From NCBI GenBank assembly GCA_036397995.1, contig DASWHX010000236.1, forward strand, positions 1 through 9,170: a DNA stretch of 9,170 nt, given 5' to 3'. The notes below the pieces were generated by a model. The model searched no databases. It was not told the DNA's origin and saw nothing but the letters and a program-made list of their open reading frames with translations. Positions within the stretch are counted from its first letter, which is position 1, and each line of letters starts with the position of its first letter. A program made the translations under genes and the position numbers. The stretch comes from DASWHX01 sp036397995. Its GTDB lineage: Bacteria > Bacteroidota > Bacteroidia > Cytophagales > Cyclobacteriaceae. Below are positions 1 through 6,457 of the stretch, in pieces.

Positions 1-2
1 CA

Positions 3-329
3 CTCTTGATCTGCGGATTTACGATTCTCACTACGAGCCAAGCTCACTCCCAGGCTATGGTAACAAGAGGCCAGGAAGTACAATTAATCTGGTTTGGTGG
101 GGTAACTGCAATCTCTTTTCATAATGTCCAGGTCGAAACTGCAAATGGAAGTCTTCAGTTCACGGTGAGTTTTCAGTTGCCAGACGGCGCTCCGGGAGTA
201 AACAAGAAAGCATACACACTTCCCTTATATTGGATTTCGGAATTTGGTATTCATGTTGGCAGCGGCATAGTCACACCTAATGGCAAAGTAATTGCCCGTT
301 TTCATGTAAAAACAGAAAACAGGACTTAG
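3..329 (+). CDS. Small exported protein of unknown function, 5' end missing
   Basis: An open frame enters from the left edge and ends at TAG 327-329. The first possible start in the window is a TTG at 6, but the frame is open to base 3, so the true start is probably outside. The first visible residues (LLICGFTILTTSQAHSQA) look like the hydrophobic core and cleavage region of a signal peptide, with cleavage near Ala-His-Ser-Gln-Ala. The mature part is about 90 residues with alternating hydrophobic and polar residues, suggesting a small beta-rich domain (GQEVQLIWFGG near its start, FGIHVGSGIVTPNGKVIARF near its end). There is no cysteine after the signal region, and the Cys in LLIC lacks the small residue before it that a lipobox needs. 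I do not recognise the family. An internal ATG at 57 is unlikely to be the real start because it would discard the signal peptide. Confidence 0.6.
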   Translation, partial: LLICGFTILTTSQAHSQAMVTRGQEVQLIWFGGVTAISFHNVQVETANGSLQFTVSFQLPDGAPGVNKKAYTLPLYWISEFGIHVGSGIVTPNGKVIARFHVKTENRT

Positions 330-336
330 CGTCCTG
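320..336 (+). terminator. Hairpin overlapping the stop codon, possible terminator
   Basis: A perfect 6-bp inverted repeat, CAGGAC (320-325) and GTCCTG (331-336), surrounds the 5-base loop TTAGC, which holds the TAG stop of the upstream gene. The following bases (GAAATTATTGTTATT) are T-rich but not a clean T-run. It is the most GC-rich stem I noticed at a gene end in the window. A role as terminator or mRNA 3'-end stabiliser is inference. Confidence 0.4.
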
Positions 337-455
337 GAAATTATTGTTATTCGCAATTGCCACCTTCGTAATAAGGTCAAACAATGGTTTTTTGGCTATT
401 CCTTTAGGCATGTAAATAAGTATTTAATATATTGACGGTAATAAAACCTTCAACT

Positions 456-1547
456 ATGAAAAATCTAAAAGTTTTGTTTCTCTGCGCGCTTTTTGTTTTT
501 CCTTTTCGGGCATTGGCGCAGGAAGATTTGATAGAGTATCTGCCAGCCGGTGAAGCTGATGCTAAATTTCTGATGGACCAATATTTATCTATCATGGCGG
601 CGGTTGTTGAGTCTGGGCTTAATAGCGGTTGGTATACTACCGGTGATCCTCATTATAAATTTGGGTTTGAGATAAATGCCGCTCTTAATACAATTTTTAT
701 TCCCTCCAGGGAAAATTTCTTCACAGTTACTTCAAGTGATTTGGGTAATTCTTCATTAGTAAAAAGAGAAACTGATGGCTCCTATACCATATTGACTACC
801 GGGGAAGTGCCGACAGGATATGGACCCGAAGATGTAACTCCCATTTTTCAAATAACAAATCCAGCAGATCCTAATGCAGGTGCGATTTTCAAAGGACCGA
901 GCGGCAATGATTTAAGCGATGAGTTCCTAATAAATGCCGTAATAGTACCATCTCTTCAGCTTGGAATTGGCATTCCTTATAACATGGATATCAAAATCAG
1001 GTATACTCCCCAGTATGACTACGGTGATGTGAAGTTTGGAAACTGGGGCGTTGGATTAATGCATTCCATCAAACAGCATATCCCGGCACTCAAAGTATTA
1101 CCATTTGGCTGGTCATTGTTTATTGCATATTCAAGGCTTAACGGGGAAATAGATTTTTCAGGCCAATGGACAGGAAATGATCAGTTGGGTGAATTCCATT
1201 CCAACACCTGGACTTTTCAGACCATTGCATCAAAAGACTTTTCAATCTTTACCGTATACGGGGGTATAGGTTATAATATCGGGAATACTGAATTTGATAT
1301 TAAGGGAACCTATAATATTGTTGATGTTAATCCCGGCGACGGAATGAGGGTACCTCTTAACACTCCTATTGTGGCGGACCTTACGTCAAACCCCTACCAC
1401 TTTGCGTATGACAGTCAGAGCTTACGAATGACCCTTGGGCTTAGGATGAAATTAGGTCCGCTTATTTTCTTTGGAGATTACACATTACAGAGAACGAGTG
1501 TTTTGACGTTTGGAATGGGCTTCACCTTCAAAGAGGATGAATTCTAA
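456..1547 (+). CDS. DUF6588-family protein, predicted outer-membrane beta-barrel
   Basis: The protein has 363 residues from ATG 456. A TTG at 432 would add eight residues (MTVIKPST) ahead of an otherwise good signal peptide, so I prefer 456. Residues 1-22 (MKNLKVLFLCALFVFPFRALAQ) form a signal peptide cleaved near ALA-Q. The next part, EDLIEYLPAGEADAKFLMDQYL followed by GLNSGWYTTG (about 23-63), matches my recollection of Bacteroidota DUF6588 proteins, where a Glu/Asp-rich helix and a GLNxGWxxT motif come before the barrel. The rest has many alternating strands with Gly and aromatic residues (VPSLQLGIGIPYNMDIKIRYTP about 164-185, FGNWGVGLMHSIKQHIP about 194-210, TLGLRMKLGPLIFFGDYTL about 326-344) and ends in strand-like FGMGFTFKEDEF. 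It is probably an outer-membrane barrel of unknown function. It converges on the next gene with 8 bases between them. Family confidence is good; the cargo or role is unknown. Confidence 0.8.
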   Translation: MKNLKVLFLCALFVFPFRALAQEDLIEYLPAGEADAKFLMDQYLSIMAAVVESGLNSGWYTTGDPHYKFGFEINAALNTIFIPSRENFFTVTSSDLGNSSLVKRETDGSYTILTTGEVPTGYGPEDVTPIFQITNPADPNAGAIFKGPSGNDLSDEFLINAVIVPSLQLGIGIPYNMDIKIRYTPQYDYGDVKFGNWGVGLMHSIKQHIPALKVLPFGWSLFIAYSRLNGEIDFSGQWTGNDQLGEFHSNTWTFQTIASKDFSIFTVYGGIGYNIGNTEFDIKGTYNIVDVNPGDGMRVPLNTPIVADLTSNPYHFAYDSQSLRMTLGLRMKLGPLIFFGDYTLQRTSVLTFGMGFTFKEDEF

Positions 1548-1563
1548 TTTTTAATTTAGAATT
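1540..1563. terminator. AT-rich palindrome spanning both convergent stop codons
   Basis: AATTCTAA (1540-1547) and TTAGAATT (1556-1563) form a perfect 8-bp inverted repeat around the loop TTTTTAAT. The left arm contains the TAA of the plus-strand gene and the right arm contains the TAA of the minus-strand gene. TTCTCTT follows on the plus strand. A bidirectional terminator is plausible by position, but the stem is nearly all A/T, so it is thermodynamically weak. Confidence 0.3.
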
Positions 1564-2290
1564 TTCTCTTAAGGTCGTTGCTGGGCATCCAGCCTGCCTT
1601 AAGGGAGTGCGTTTCGACAGGCATAAGGACAAGCCACCAGGTTCTGCCATCAGTTCCAACTTTAGAAGCCACGGCAAATCCGGAGGCGTTAGTCATATAT
1701 TTTCCAATTTCAGAGCTTGCGGGATCAGCATTGACATGAAGGCTTAAATCACTCTTTAACTCAAATCGAAATGGAGGTAAATTTTCACTTATCAGCTCAA
1801 CATCTTTCTGAACAATTATAGATTTGTCAAATACATAAGTCAGCTTATTGGTCTGGTCAAATCCTGGCCGGTAATAATTCAGAGAATAAAAGCCCGGATC
1901 GCAGCAATTGTCGTCTCTTGTTAGCAAATAAACAGGATTCCATGGTTTAGGTCTGCCAACCATAATAAGAGTTTCATCCAACTCCAGAATAGTTTCGAAA
2001 GCGGAACCCATATTACGCATTAATACTAGTGTGTTGCCTCCGGAAATTGAGATCACATCCGGTATTTGATTGCCGTCAATATCAACAATCTTTACCGTTG
2101 CTGCATTCATGGTTTGCAGTCCGGACTTGCTTAAGAATTCAGATTTTTCCTGATCATTATCATAAATTTCCCAGTAACTCCAATCGAAAGAACTGTGATG
2201 GAGGAAATCACTAATCTGTGCAAATGTGGCATTGAACAAAATAAGTAAAAATACTGTAAAAAGGCAGGGTTTAGTATTCATCTTTGGCAT
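1556..2290 (-). CDS. Secreted protein with Ca-loop-like motif and C-terminal SH3-like domain
   Basis: The protein has 244 residues. The start could be ATG 2290 (MPKMNTKP) or the in-frame ATG at 2281 (MNTKP); both precede a signal peptide with core LFTVFLLILF and likely cleavage after NATFA (residue 24). Residues 67-81 (VKIVDIDGNQIPDVI) resemble the DxDGNxxPD calcium loop of FG-GAP/VCBS-type repeats, and SGGNTLVLMRNMG after it fits one propeller blade. In the middle is RDDNCCDPGFYSLNYYRPG (about 125-143) with adjacent cysteines C129 and C130. The last 60 residues (SLHVNADPASSEIGKYM, then TWWLVLMP and AGWMPSNDL) resemble a bacterial SH3 (SH3b) domain, usually associated with cell-wall or ligand binding. 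A periplasmic or surface location is inferred. The start lies 112 bases from the next + ORF and is divergent from it. I do not know the exact function. Confidence 0.7.
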   Translation of the reverse strand: MPKMNTKPCLFTVFLLILFNATFAQISDFLHHSSFDWSYWEIYDNDQEKSEFLSKSGLQTMNAATVKIVDIDGNQIPDVISISGGNTLVLMRNMGSAFETILELDETLIMVGRPKPWNPVYLLTRDDNCCDPGFYSLNYYRPGFDQTNKLTYVFDKSIIVQKDVELISENLPPFRFELKSDLSLHVNADPASSEIGKYMTNASGFAVASKVGTDGRTWWLVLMPVETHSLKAGWMPSNDLKRKF

Positions 2291-2402
2291 GTCAGTAAAA
2301 CATATTAATATACTAAAACTATATATCGGTACAAAGAAATCCCATCAGTCGGATGGCTAAAATATTTCAATATTTCGTAACTTCTGGTTCTAAACCATCT
2401 AC

Positions 2403-2630
2403 ATGGCCAAAATAACAAGGCGAAATTCTGGGTCAAAAGCCGGTGGCCAGGGATCTTACAACCCAGTGGTATCATTTCAATCCAGGGTAACGCGGTTGGA
2501 ATACGTCAAAGGCTCCACAGAATCTGGAAAATTAGCGGATTTAGTAGCACTGGAAAAAGATCCAACCAGTGGAGATCTCTTTTCAATTATGGAAATAAAA
2601 GTTGAAAGAACGATGATCGATGGAAATTAG
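2403..2630 (+). pseudogene. Probable relic of a YtcJ-like amidohydrolase (C-terminal tail)
   Basis: A 75-residue ORF starts at ATG 2403; an in-frame TAA at 2391 blocks upstream extension. Residues 36-54 (KGSTESGKLADLVALEKDP) match the GSxExGKxADLVxLxxDP motif that closes amidohydrolase domains. The tail MEIKVERTMIDGN fits the IKVxxTxxDGK ending of the amidohydrolase-3/YtcJ group. Residues 20-31 (NPVVSFQSRVTR) resemble the NPLLGIxxAVTR segment that in YtcJ lies several tens of residues before the GSxExGK motif, so an internal in-frame deletion could have joined the two parts. The metal-binding His/Asp motifs of a catalytic domain are absent, and YtcJ proteins are usually over 500 residues, so activity is not expected. 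It sits 24 bases before the dehydrogenase gene on the same strand. The match is from memory, not from alignment. The alternative is an unrelated small gene. Confidence 0.5.
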
Positions 2631-2654
2631 GTGTATGAATCTTAACTTGATTTA

Positions 2655-4121
2655 ATGGAAACTTTACTGAAGTTTAAAGAGGCAAGGAATTTTATTAACG
2701 GAACATTTATAGATAGTGATGCTCTCACTATGGAAGTAATTAGCCCCCTTGATGGTCGGACCATTTCTACTATACCTTTATCGGGAGCTACTGATTTGGA
2801 TAACGCCGTCGAATACGCGATGGCCGCGTATAATGATTGGAGTTCAACTCCCATAAAGGAAAGAGTACAAATACTTTTTATCTATAGAAATCTTCTTAAT
2901 AAATACCGGGACGAACTAACGGAATTAGTCCATATAGAAAATGGAAAAATATTTTCTGAAGCCGAAGCAGAAGTTGACAAAGCTATTGAGCTGACGGAAT
3001 TTGCCTGTTCCCTGCCTCAAATTGTGCCCGGAGAATTTCTTGAGGTAAGCAAAGGTGTGGAGTGCAGGATTGAAAGAATTCCTCTCGGAGTTGTTGCCTC
3101 TATTACTCCGTTTAATTTTCCTAATATGGTTCCCAACTGGACTATTCCCATAGTTATTGGATTGGGAAACTGTATGATTTTGAAACCGTCCGAGAAAGTT
3201 CCCCTGACTGCCGCGCGATTGGCTTTGATATTGAAGGAGGCCGGCTTACCGGATGGCGTTTTCAATGTTATTAATGGTTCGCAGGAAATTGTGGAAGCTA
3301 TTTGTGATCATCCATCAATTAAGGCCGTTTCTTTTGTTGGCTCAACCCGGGTAGCCAAAATTGTTTATAAGCGGGCAACCTCAAATTTGAAACGCTGTCT
3401 TGCACTCGGAGGTGCTAAAAATCATCTCATTGTACTTCCTGATGCACAAACAGAGATGACGGCGAGTAACATTGCAGCCAGTATGACAGGATGTGCAGGA
3501 CAGCGTTGTATGGCAGCATCGGCAATGGTGGCAGTTGGTGAAATTGATCATATCATCAATAAACTTGTGGAAGAGGCGAAGAAAATTATTCCTGGTAAGA
3601 ACCTGGGTGCAGTTATTTCCAAAGAAGCAAAAGAAAGAATTGAAAATTATGTTACGCAAGCAGAAAAAGAAGGAGCCAAAGTTTTGCTTGATGGACGTAA
3701 TGTGAAAGTTTCCGGTTATGAAAATGGTTTTTATGTCGGTCCTACCATTCTTGATTTTGTAATACCGGATATGGCAATCGCAAAAGAGGAGGTTTTCGGT
3801 CCGGTGCTGGCTATCATGCGTACAGATTCGCTTGAGAAAGCGATGGAGATTGAAAAATCATCCATATATGGAAACGCGGCATCCGTGTTTACACAAAATG
3901 GCAGGGCGGCCAAATTTGTTGCTGACAACGCGAGTGCCGGAATGATTGGTGTCAACATCGGTGTGCCTGTTCCCCGCGAACCATTTTCTTTCGGAGGAAT
4001 GAATGAATCGAAATTTGGATCTTCTGATATTACCGGAAAAAGTTCAATAGAATTCTGGACTCAAATCAGAAAGACGACAACTAAGTGGAGTCCTGAATCC
4101 CGAATAAACTGGATGAGTTAA
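2655..4121 (+). CDS. mmsA: CoA-acylating (methyl)malonate-semialdehyde dehydrogenase homologue
   Basis: The protein has 488 residues, a normal length for MmsA/IolA; an in-frame TAA at 2643 precedes ATG 2655. It is an NAD-dependent aldehyde dehydrogenase fold. Visible motifs in order are the nucleotide-binding PFNFPNMVPNW (152-162), LKPSEKVP (176-183), SFVGSTRVAK (226-235), the MmsA signature LGGAKNH (251-257, in place of ELGGK of ordinary ALDHs), catalytic Cys285 in GCAGQRCMA (279-287, codon 3507-3509), and EEVFGPVL (378-385). MmsA enzymes oxidise malonate or methylmalonate semialdehyde with decarboxylation to acetyl- or propionyl-CoA, in valine, beta-alanine, thymine or inositol breakdown. 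Here the N-terminal Arg that binds the substrate carboxylate (EVxRG in the usual proteins) seems to be Lys109 in EVDKA, while R284 next to Cys285 is kept. The C-terminal motif PVPREPFSFGG differs from the usual hydrophobic one, so substrate is less certain than family. It is followed after one base by the aminotransferase, suggesting one operon. Confidence 0.85.
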   Translation: METLLKFKEARNFINGTFIDSDALTMEVISPLDGRTISTIPLSGATDLDNAVEYAMAAYNDWSSTPIKERVQILFIYRNLLNKYRDELTELVHIENGKIFSEAEAEVDKAIELTEFACSLPQIVPGEFLEVSKGVECRIERIPLGVVASITPFNFPNMVPNWTIPIVIGLGNCMILKPSEKVPLTAARLALILKEAGLPDGVFNVINGSQEIVEAICDHPSIKAVSFVGSTRVAKIVYKRATSNLKRCLALGGAKNHLIVLPDAQTEMTASNIAASMTGCAGQRCMAASAMVAVGEIDHIINKLVEEAKKIIPGKNLGAVISKEAKERIENYVTQAEKEGAKVLLDGRNVKVSGYENGFYVGPTILDFVIPDMAIAKEEVFGPVLAIMRTDSLEKAMEIEKSSIYGNAASVFTQNGRAAKFVADNASAGMIGVNIGVPVPREPFSFGGMNESKFGSSDITGKSSIEFWTQIRKTTTKWSPESRINWMS

Positions 4122-4122
4122 T

Positions 4123-5466
4123 ATGCAGACAACTACCTTACATCAAACTCTTGAAAATAGCCTGAATTATACTTTATTCTCCTGGTCAAAACAAGCAGGT
4201 CAGAATCCAATTTCTGTAAAGCGAACAAAGGGAGTGTATTTATACGATACTGATGGGAAAAGGTATCTGGATTTTTCCTCTCAATTAATGAATGTAAATA
4301 TCGGCCACGGTGATCCCCGGGTTAAGGAAGCCATCTTGAAACAAATGGAAGAGGTTAACTATGTTTATCCCGGAGCAATTACAGAAATCAGGGGAAAGTT
4401 GGGTGAGAAAATTGCACAAATCGCGCCTGAAGGGATGAGCAAAACATTCTTCACACTGGGAGGTGCCGATGCCATCGACAATGCAATCAAGTTGGCCCGC
4501 CATTATACCGGCCGGTCAAAAATTGTATCGCTTTATCGATCTTATCACGGTTCAACATATGGGGCTATGTCTGCGGGGGGTGATCCGCGCAAGCACGGAG
4601 TCGACAACCAGCAAGTACCTAACTCTATCCATGTTGAAAATCCCTATTTCTACCGGTGCCCGTGGCATAGTAAAACCCCTGAAGAATGTTCGGAACGCGC
4701 AGCTGCCCAAATGGAAAGAGTAATTCAATTTGAAAATCCGGAAAGTGTTGCCGCTATTTTAATGGAAGGTGAATCGGGCAGCTCCGGCTGCATAAAGTAC
4801 CCGCCTGGTTATTGGGACAGAGTCAGAAAAATTGCGAATAAATATGGAATCCTGACAATATCCGACGAAGTAATGAGCGGGTTTGGCCGAACAGGTAAAT
4901 GGTTTGCCATTGAAAATCACAATGTGATTCCGGACATCATTTGCATGGCCAAAGGCCTAACTTCCGGGTACCTGCCGTTGGGCGGTATCCTTGTTAGCGA
5001 TACCATTTCAAGGCATTATGAAAATGAAACCCTTCCACTTGGGCTGACATACAGCGCTCACCCGTTAAGTTGCGCGGCCGCTTTGGAAGTAATGAATATC
5101 TATGAAACAGATAAACTTTTTGAAAATGCTTTTCAAATGGGTAAATATATTGAAGCCGCGATTACTCAATTAATGGATAAGCATCCATCCGTTGGCGATT
5201 TCAGAAATACCGGATTATTGGGCTGTATTGAATTAGTAAAAAATAAAAAAACCAAAGAACCGATTACTCCCTGGAATGCCAAGCCAAATCAGATGGAAGC
5301 AACCAACAAAATACTATCTGTTATCCGGGAGTCTGGCATGTTTACATTTGTAAGATGGAATTATATCTTTGTTTGTCCGCCGCTAATAATTTCCAGGCAA
5401 GAAGTGGATGAAGGGATGAATATAATTTCCAGGGCATTGTCCGTAGCGGATGAGTACTGCGATTAA
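4123..5466 (+). CDS. Class III PLP-dependent omega-aminotransferase
   Basis: The protein has 447 residues, a typical full length. PLP motifs are clear: LGGADAIDNAIKLAR (112-126, phosphate-binding turn), YHG (141-143, ring-stacking), SDEVMSGFGRTGKW (247-260) with Asp248 for the pyridine nitrogen, and AKGLTSGYLPLGG (276-288) with Lys277 as the Schiff-base lysine. GLTYSAHPLSCAAALE (307-322) and RWNYIFVCPPLII (411-423) complete the fold. It looks closest to the taurine:pyruvate and beta-alanine:pyruvate group, with LDFSSQLMNVNIGH near the N-terminus and a PYFYRCP segment in the middle. Expected reaction: an omega-amino acid plus pyruvate or 2-oxoglutarate gives a semialdehyde plus alanine or glutamate. 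The single-base gap to the upstream dehydrogenase suggests coupled translation and that its product (malonate or methylmalonate semialdehyde) feeds that enzyme. Beta-alanine or 3-aminoisobutyrate is therefore my best substrate guess; taurine or GABA cannot be excluded. The stop lies 3 bases from the convergent lipoprotein gene. Confidence 0.85.
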   Translation: MQTTTLHQTLENSLNYTLFSWSKQAGQNPISVKRTKGVYLYDTDGKRYLDFSSQLMNVNIGHGDPRVKEAILKQMEEVNYVYPGAITEIRGKLGEKIAQIAPEGMSKTFFTLGGADAIDNAIKLARHYTGRSKIVSLYRSYHGSTYGAMSAGGDPRKHGVDNQQVPNSIHVENPYFYRCPWHSKTPEECSERAAAQMERVIQFENPESVAAILMEGESGSSGCIKYPPGYWDRVRKIANKYGILTISDEVMSGFGRTGKWFAIENHNVIPDIICMAKGLTSGYLPLGGILVSDTISRHYENETLPLGLTYSAHPLSCAAALEVMNIYETDKLFENAFQMGKYIEAAITQLMDKHPSVGDFRNTGLLGCIELVKNKKTKEPITPWNAKPNQMEATNKILSVIRESGMFTFVRWNYIFVCPPLIISRQEVDEGMNIISRALSVADEYCD

Positions 5467-5469
5467 AAC

Positions 5470-6390
5470 TCAATCAAGAATATTAAAGCCAATATTTTTA
5501 CCGAATGCTCCCACATAGGATCCGGTAGCTATATTCACTTTAACTGTTGCATTACAATTGCCGGTAAATTCGAGTTGTGCCTGACCTACCTGGGGAGTGT
5601 CACCGGAAGTTCCTCCCATTTGTATCAGAATATCTCCATTGATTGGATTTGTAAGGCAGTTTGCTGAAACTTCAACAAACAAAGCAGCAATCTGCAATGC
5701 CATAACTTTTTCCTGGGCAACAGTTGCAAATTGGCCTGCTCCGGTGAGCGAATATATATCGTCTGACAACTCTTCTGTTCCATTATCCATAATTTCAATC
5801 ATCCATACCTCTTGCGTTACTTCTATCAGGGAGTCCAGGGAAGTAAAGGTCAAAAACCGATCAAATTCCAAATTAAATTCTTCTTCGGTTACTTCCAGGG
5901 ACAGCAACGGACCGCTGCCGCCATTGATGTCAATTCTGCCGGTAGCAATAATCAGGTTCCCATCAAAATTCTCCTGTATAGGAAATGTTCTTACTTCAAT
6001 GAGTTTGAGTGATCCTGGCGTATTGATGGTAAAAAGGACTGAAAGCAAACCTTGTTGTGGCGAAGTCCATAGCCCGGCTACTGTTACCGTCGTATTCGAG
6101 GGTAATGCGAACCAGGGGAACCCTGTTTCTCCAACTTTGAATTTAATTACCGAAGTGCATGGGAATGCATTGCAAGGACTAACGATCGTTACAAAATCAG
6201 GTTCAGTACCTATGACTGCCTTTTGAGACATTTGTCCGGCAAAGGCTAATGGTAGCGACCTGACCAAAGTTCCTTCAATAGGCTCCACATCCGGATCAAC
6301 AAAAAAGTTTGAAATTTCATCGATGGTTTCAAGCGTGTTGCATCCACCAAGAATCAGTAAGGATGTAAAGAGCCAGGTAAAACGTCTCAT
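5470..6390 (-). CDS. Predicted lipoprotein of unknown function
   Basis: The protein has 306 residues. The N-terminus MRRFTWLFTSLLILGGC is a lipoprotein signal with lipobox LGGC and lipidated Cys17; the next residue is Asn, not an Asp retention signal, so outer-membrane placement is likely (inference). The mature chain is rich in Thr, Val, Gly and Asn with many alternating strands and no long helix except near 222-242 (ATVAQEKVMALQIAALFVEVS). Four further cysteines form a close pair C73/C78 (SPCNAFPC) and a distant pair C245/C279 (ANCLTNP and TGNCNATV), which could form disulfides in the periplasm. I recognise no family. It lies 67 bases downstream of the YdcF-like gene on the same strand, so co-transcription is possible. 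It converges on the aminotransferase with only 3 bases between stop codons. Confidence 0.7.
   Translation of the reverse strand: MRRFTWLFTSLLILGGCNTLETIDEISNFFVDPDVEPIEGTLVRSLPLAFAGQMSQKAVIGTEPDFVTIVSPCNAFPCTSVIKFKVGETGFPWFALPSNTTVTVAGLWTSPQQGLLSVLFTINTPGSLKLIEVRTFPIQENFDGNLIIATGRIDINGGSGPLLSLEVTEEEFNLEFDRFLTFTSLDSLIEVTQEVWMIEIMDNGTEELSDDIYSLTGAGQFATVAQEKVMALQIAALFVEVSANCLTNPINGDILIQMGGTSGDTPQVGQAQLEFTGNCNATVKVNIATGSYVGAFGKNIGFNILD
5476..5499 (+). terminator. Weak AT-rich hairpin after the aminotransferase gene
   Basis: AATATT (5479-5484) and AATATT (5491-5496) pair around the loop AAAGCC and can extend by a G-U and two A-U pairs to 5476 and 5499, so the right side merges into a T-run. It begins 10 bases after the aminotransferase stop and lies inside the 3' end of the opposing lipoprotein gene. 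Position and T-run suit a terminator for the + operon, but the stem has no G-C pair. Confidence 0.22.
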
Positions 6391-6457
6391 TCTTTAAAGA
6401 ATATTCAATAAAGATAGAATTTTATAAAAACAAAAGGGAATTAATCGGATTCAATAC

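Noticed and set aside
353..360. Perfect 8-bp palindrome GCAATTGC plus a 5-bp inverted repeat at 362-377
   Set aside because: Such short palindromes are common by chance; no partner site or promoter motif was found nearby, so I could not support an operator.
2291..2654. Possible promoter or mobile-element border upstream of the dehydrogenase operon
   Set aside because: I found no TAnnTTTG-type box with suitable TTG spacing, no terminal inverted repeats, no transposase fragment and no tRNA; only the amidohydrolase-like relic is supportable.
5597..6226. A 209-residue open frame on + opposite the lipoprotein gene
   Set aside because: The minus-strand gene has a clear lipobox and coherent strand pattern; the + translation is low-complexity Ser/Thr/Val/Pro with no recognisable motif and fits an antisense shadow.
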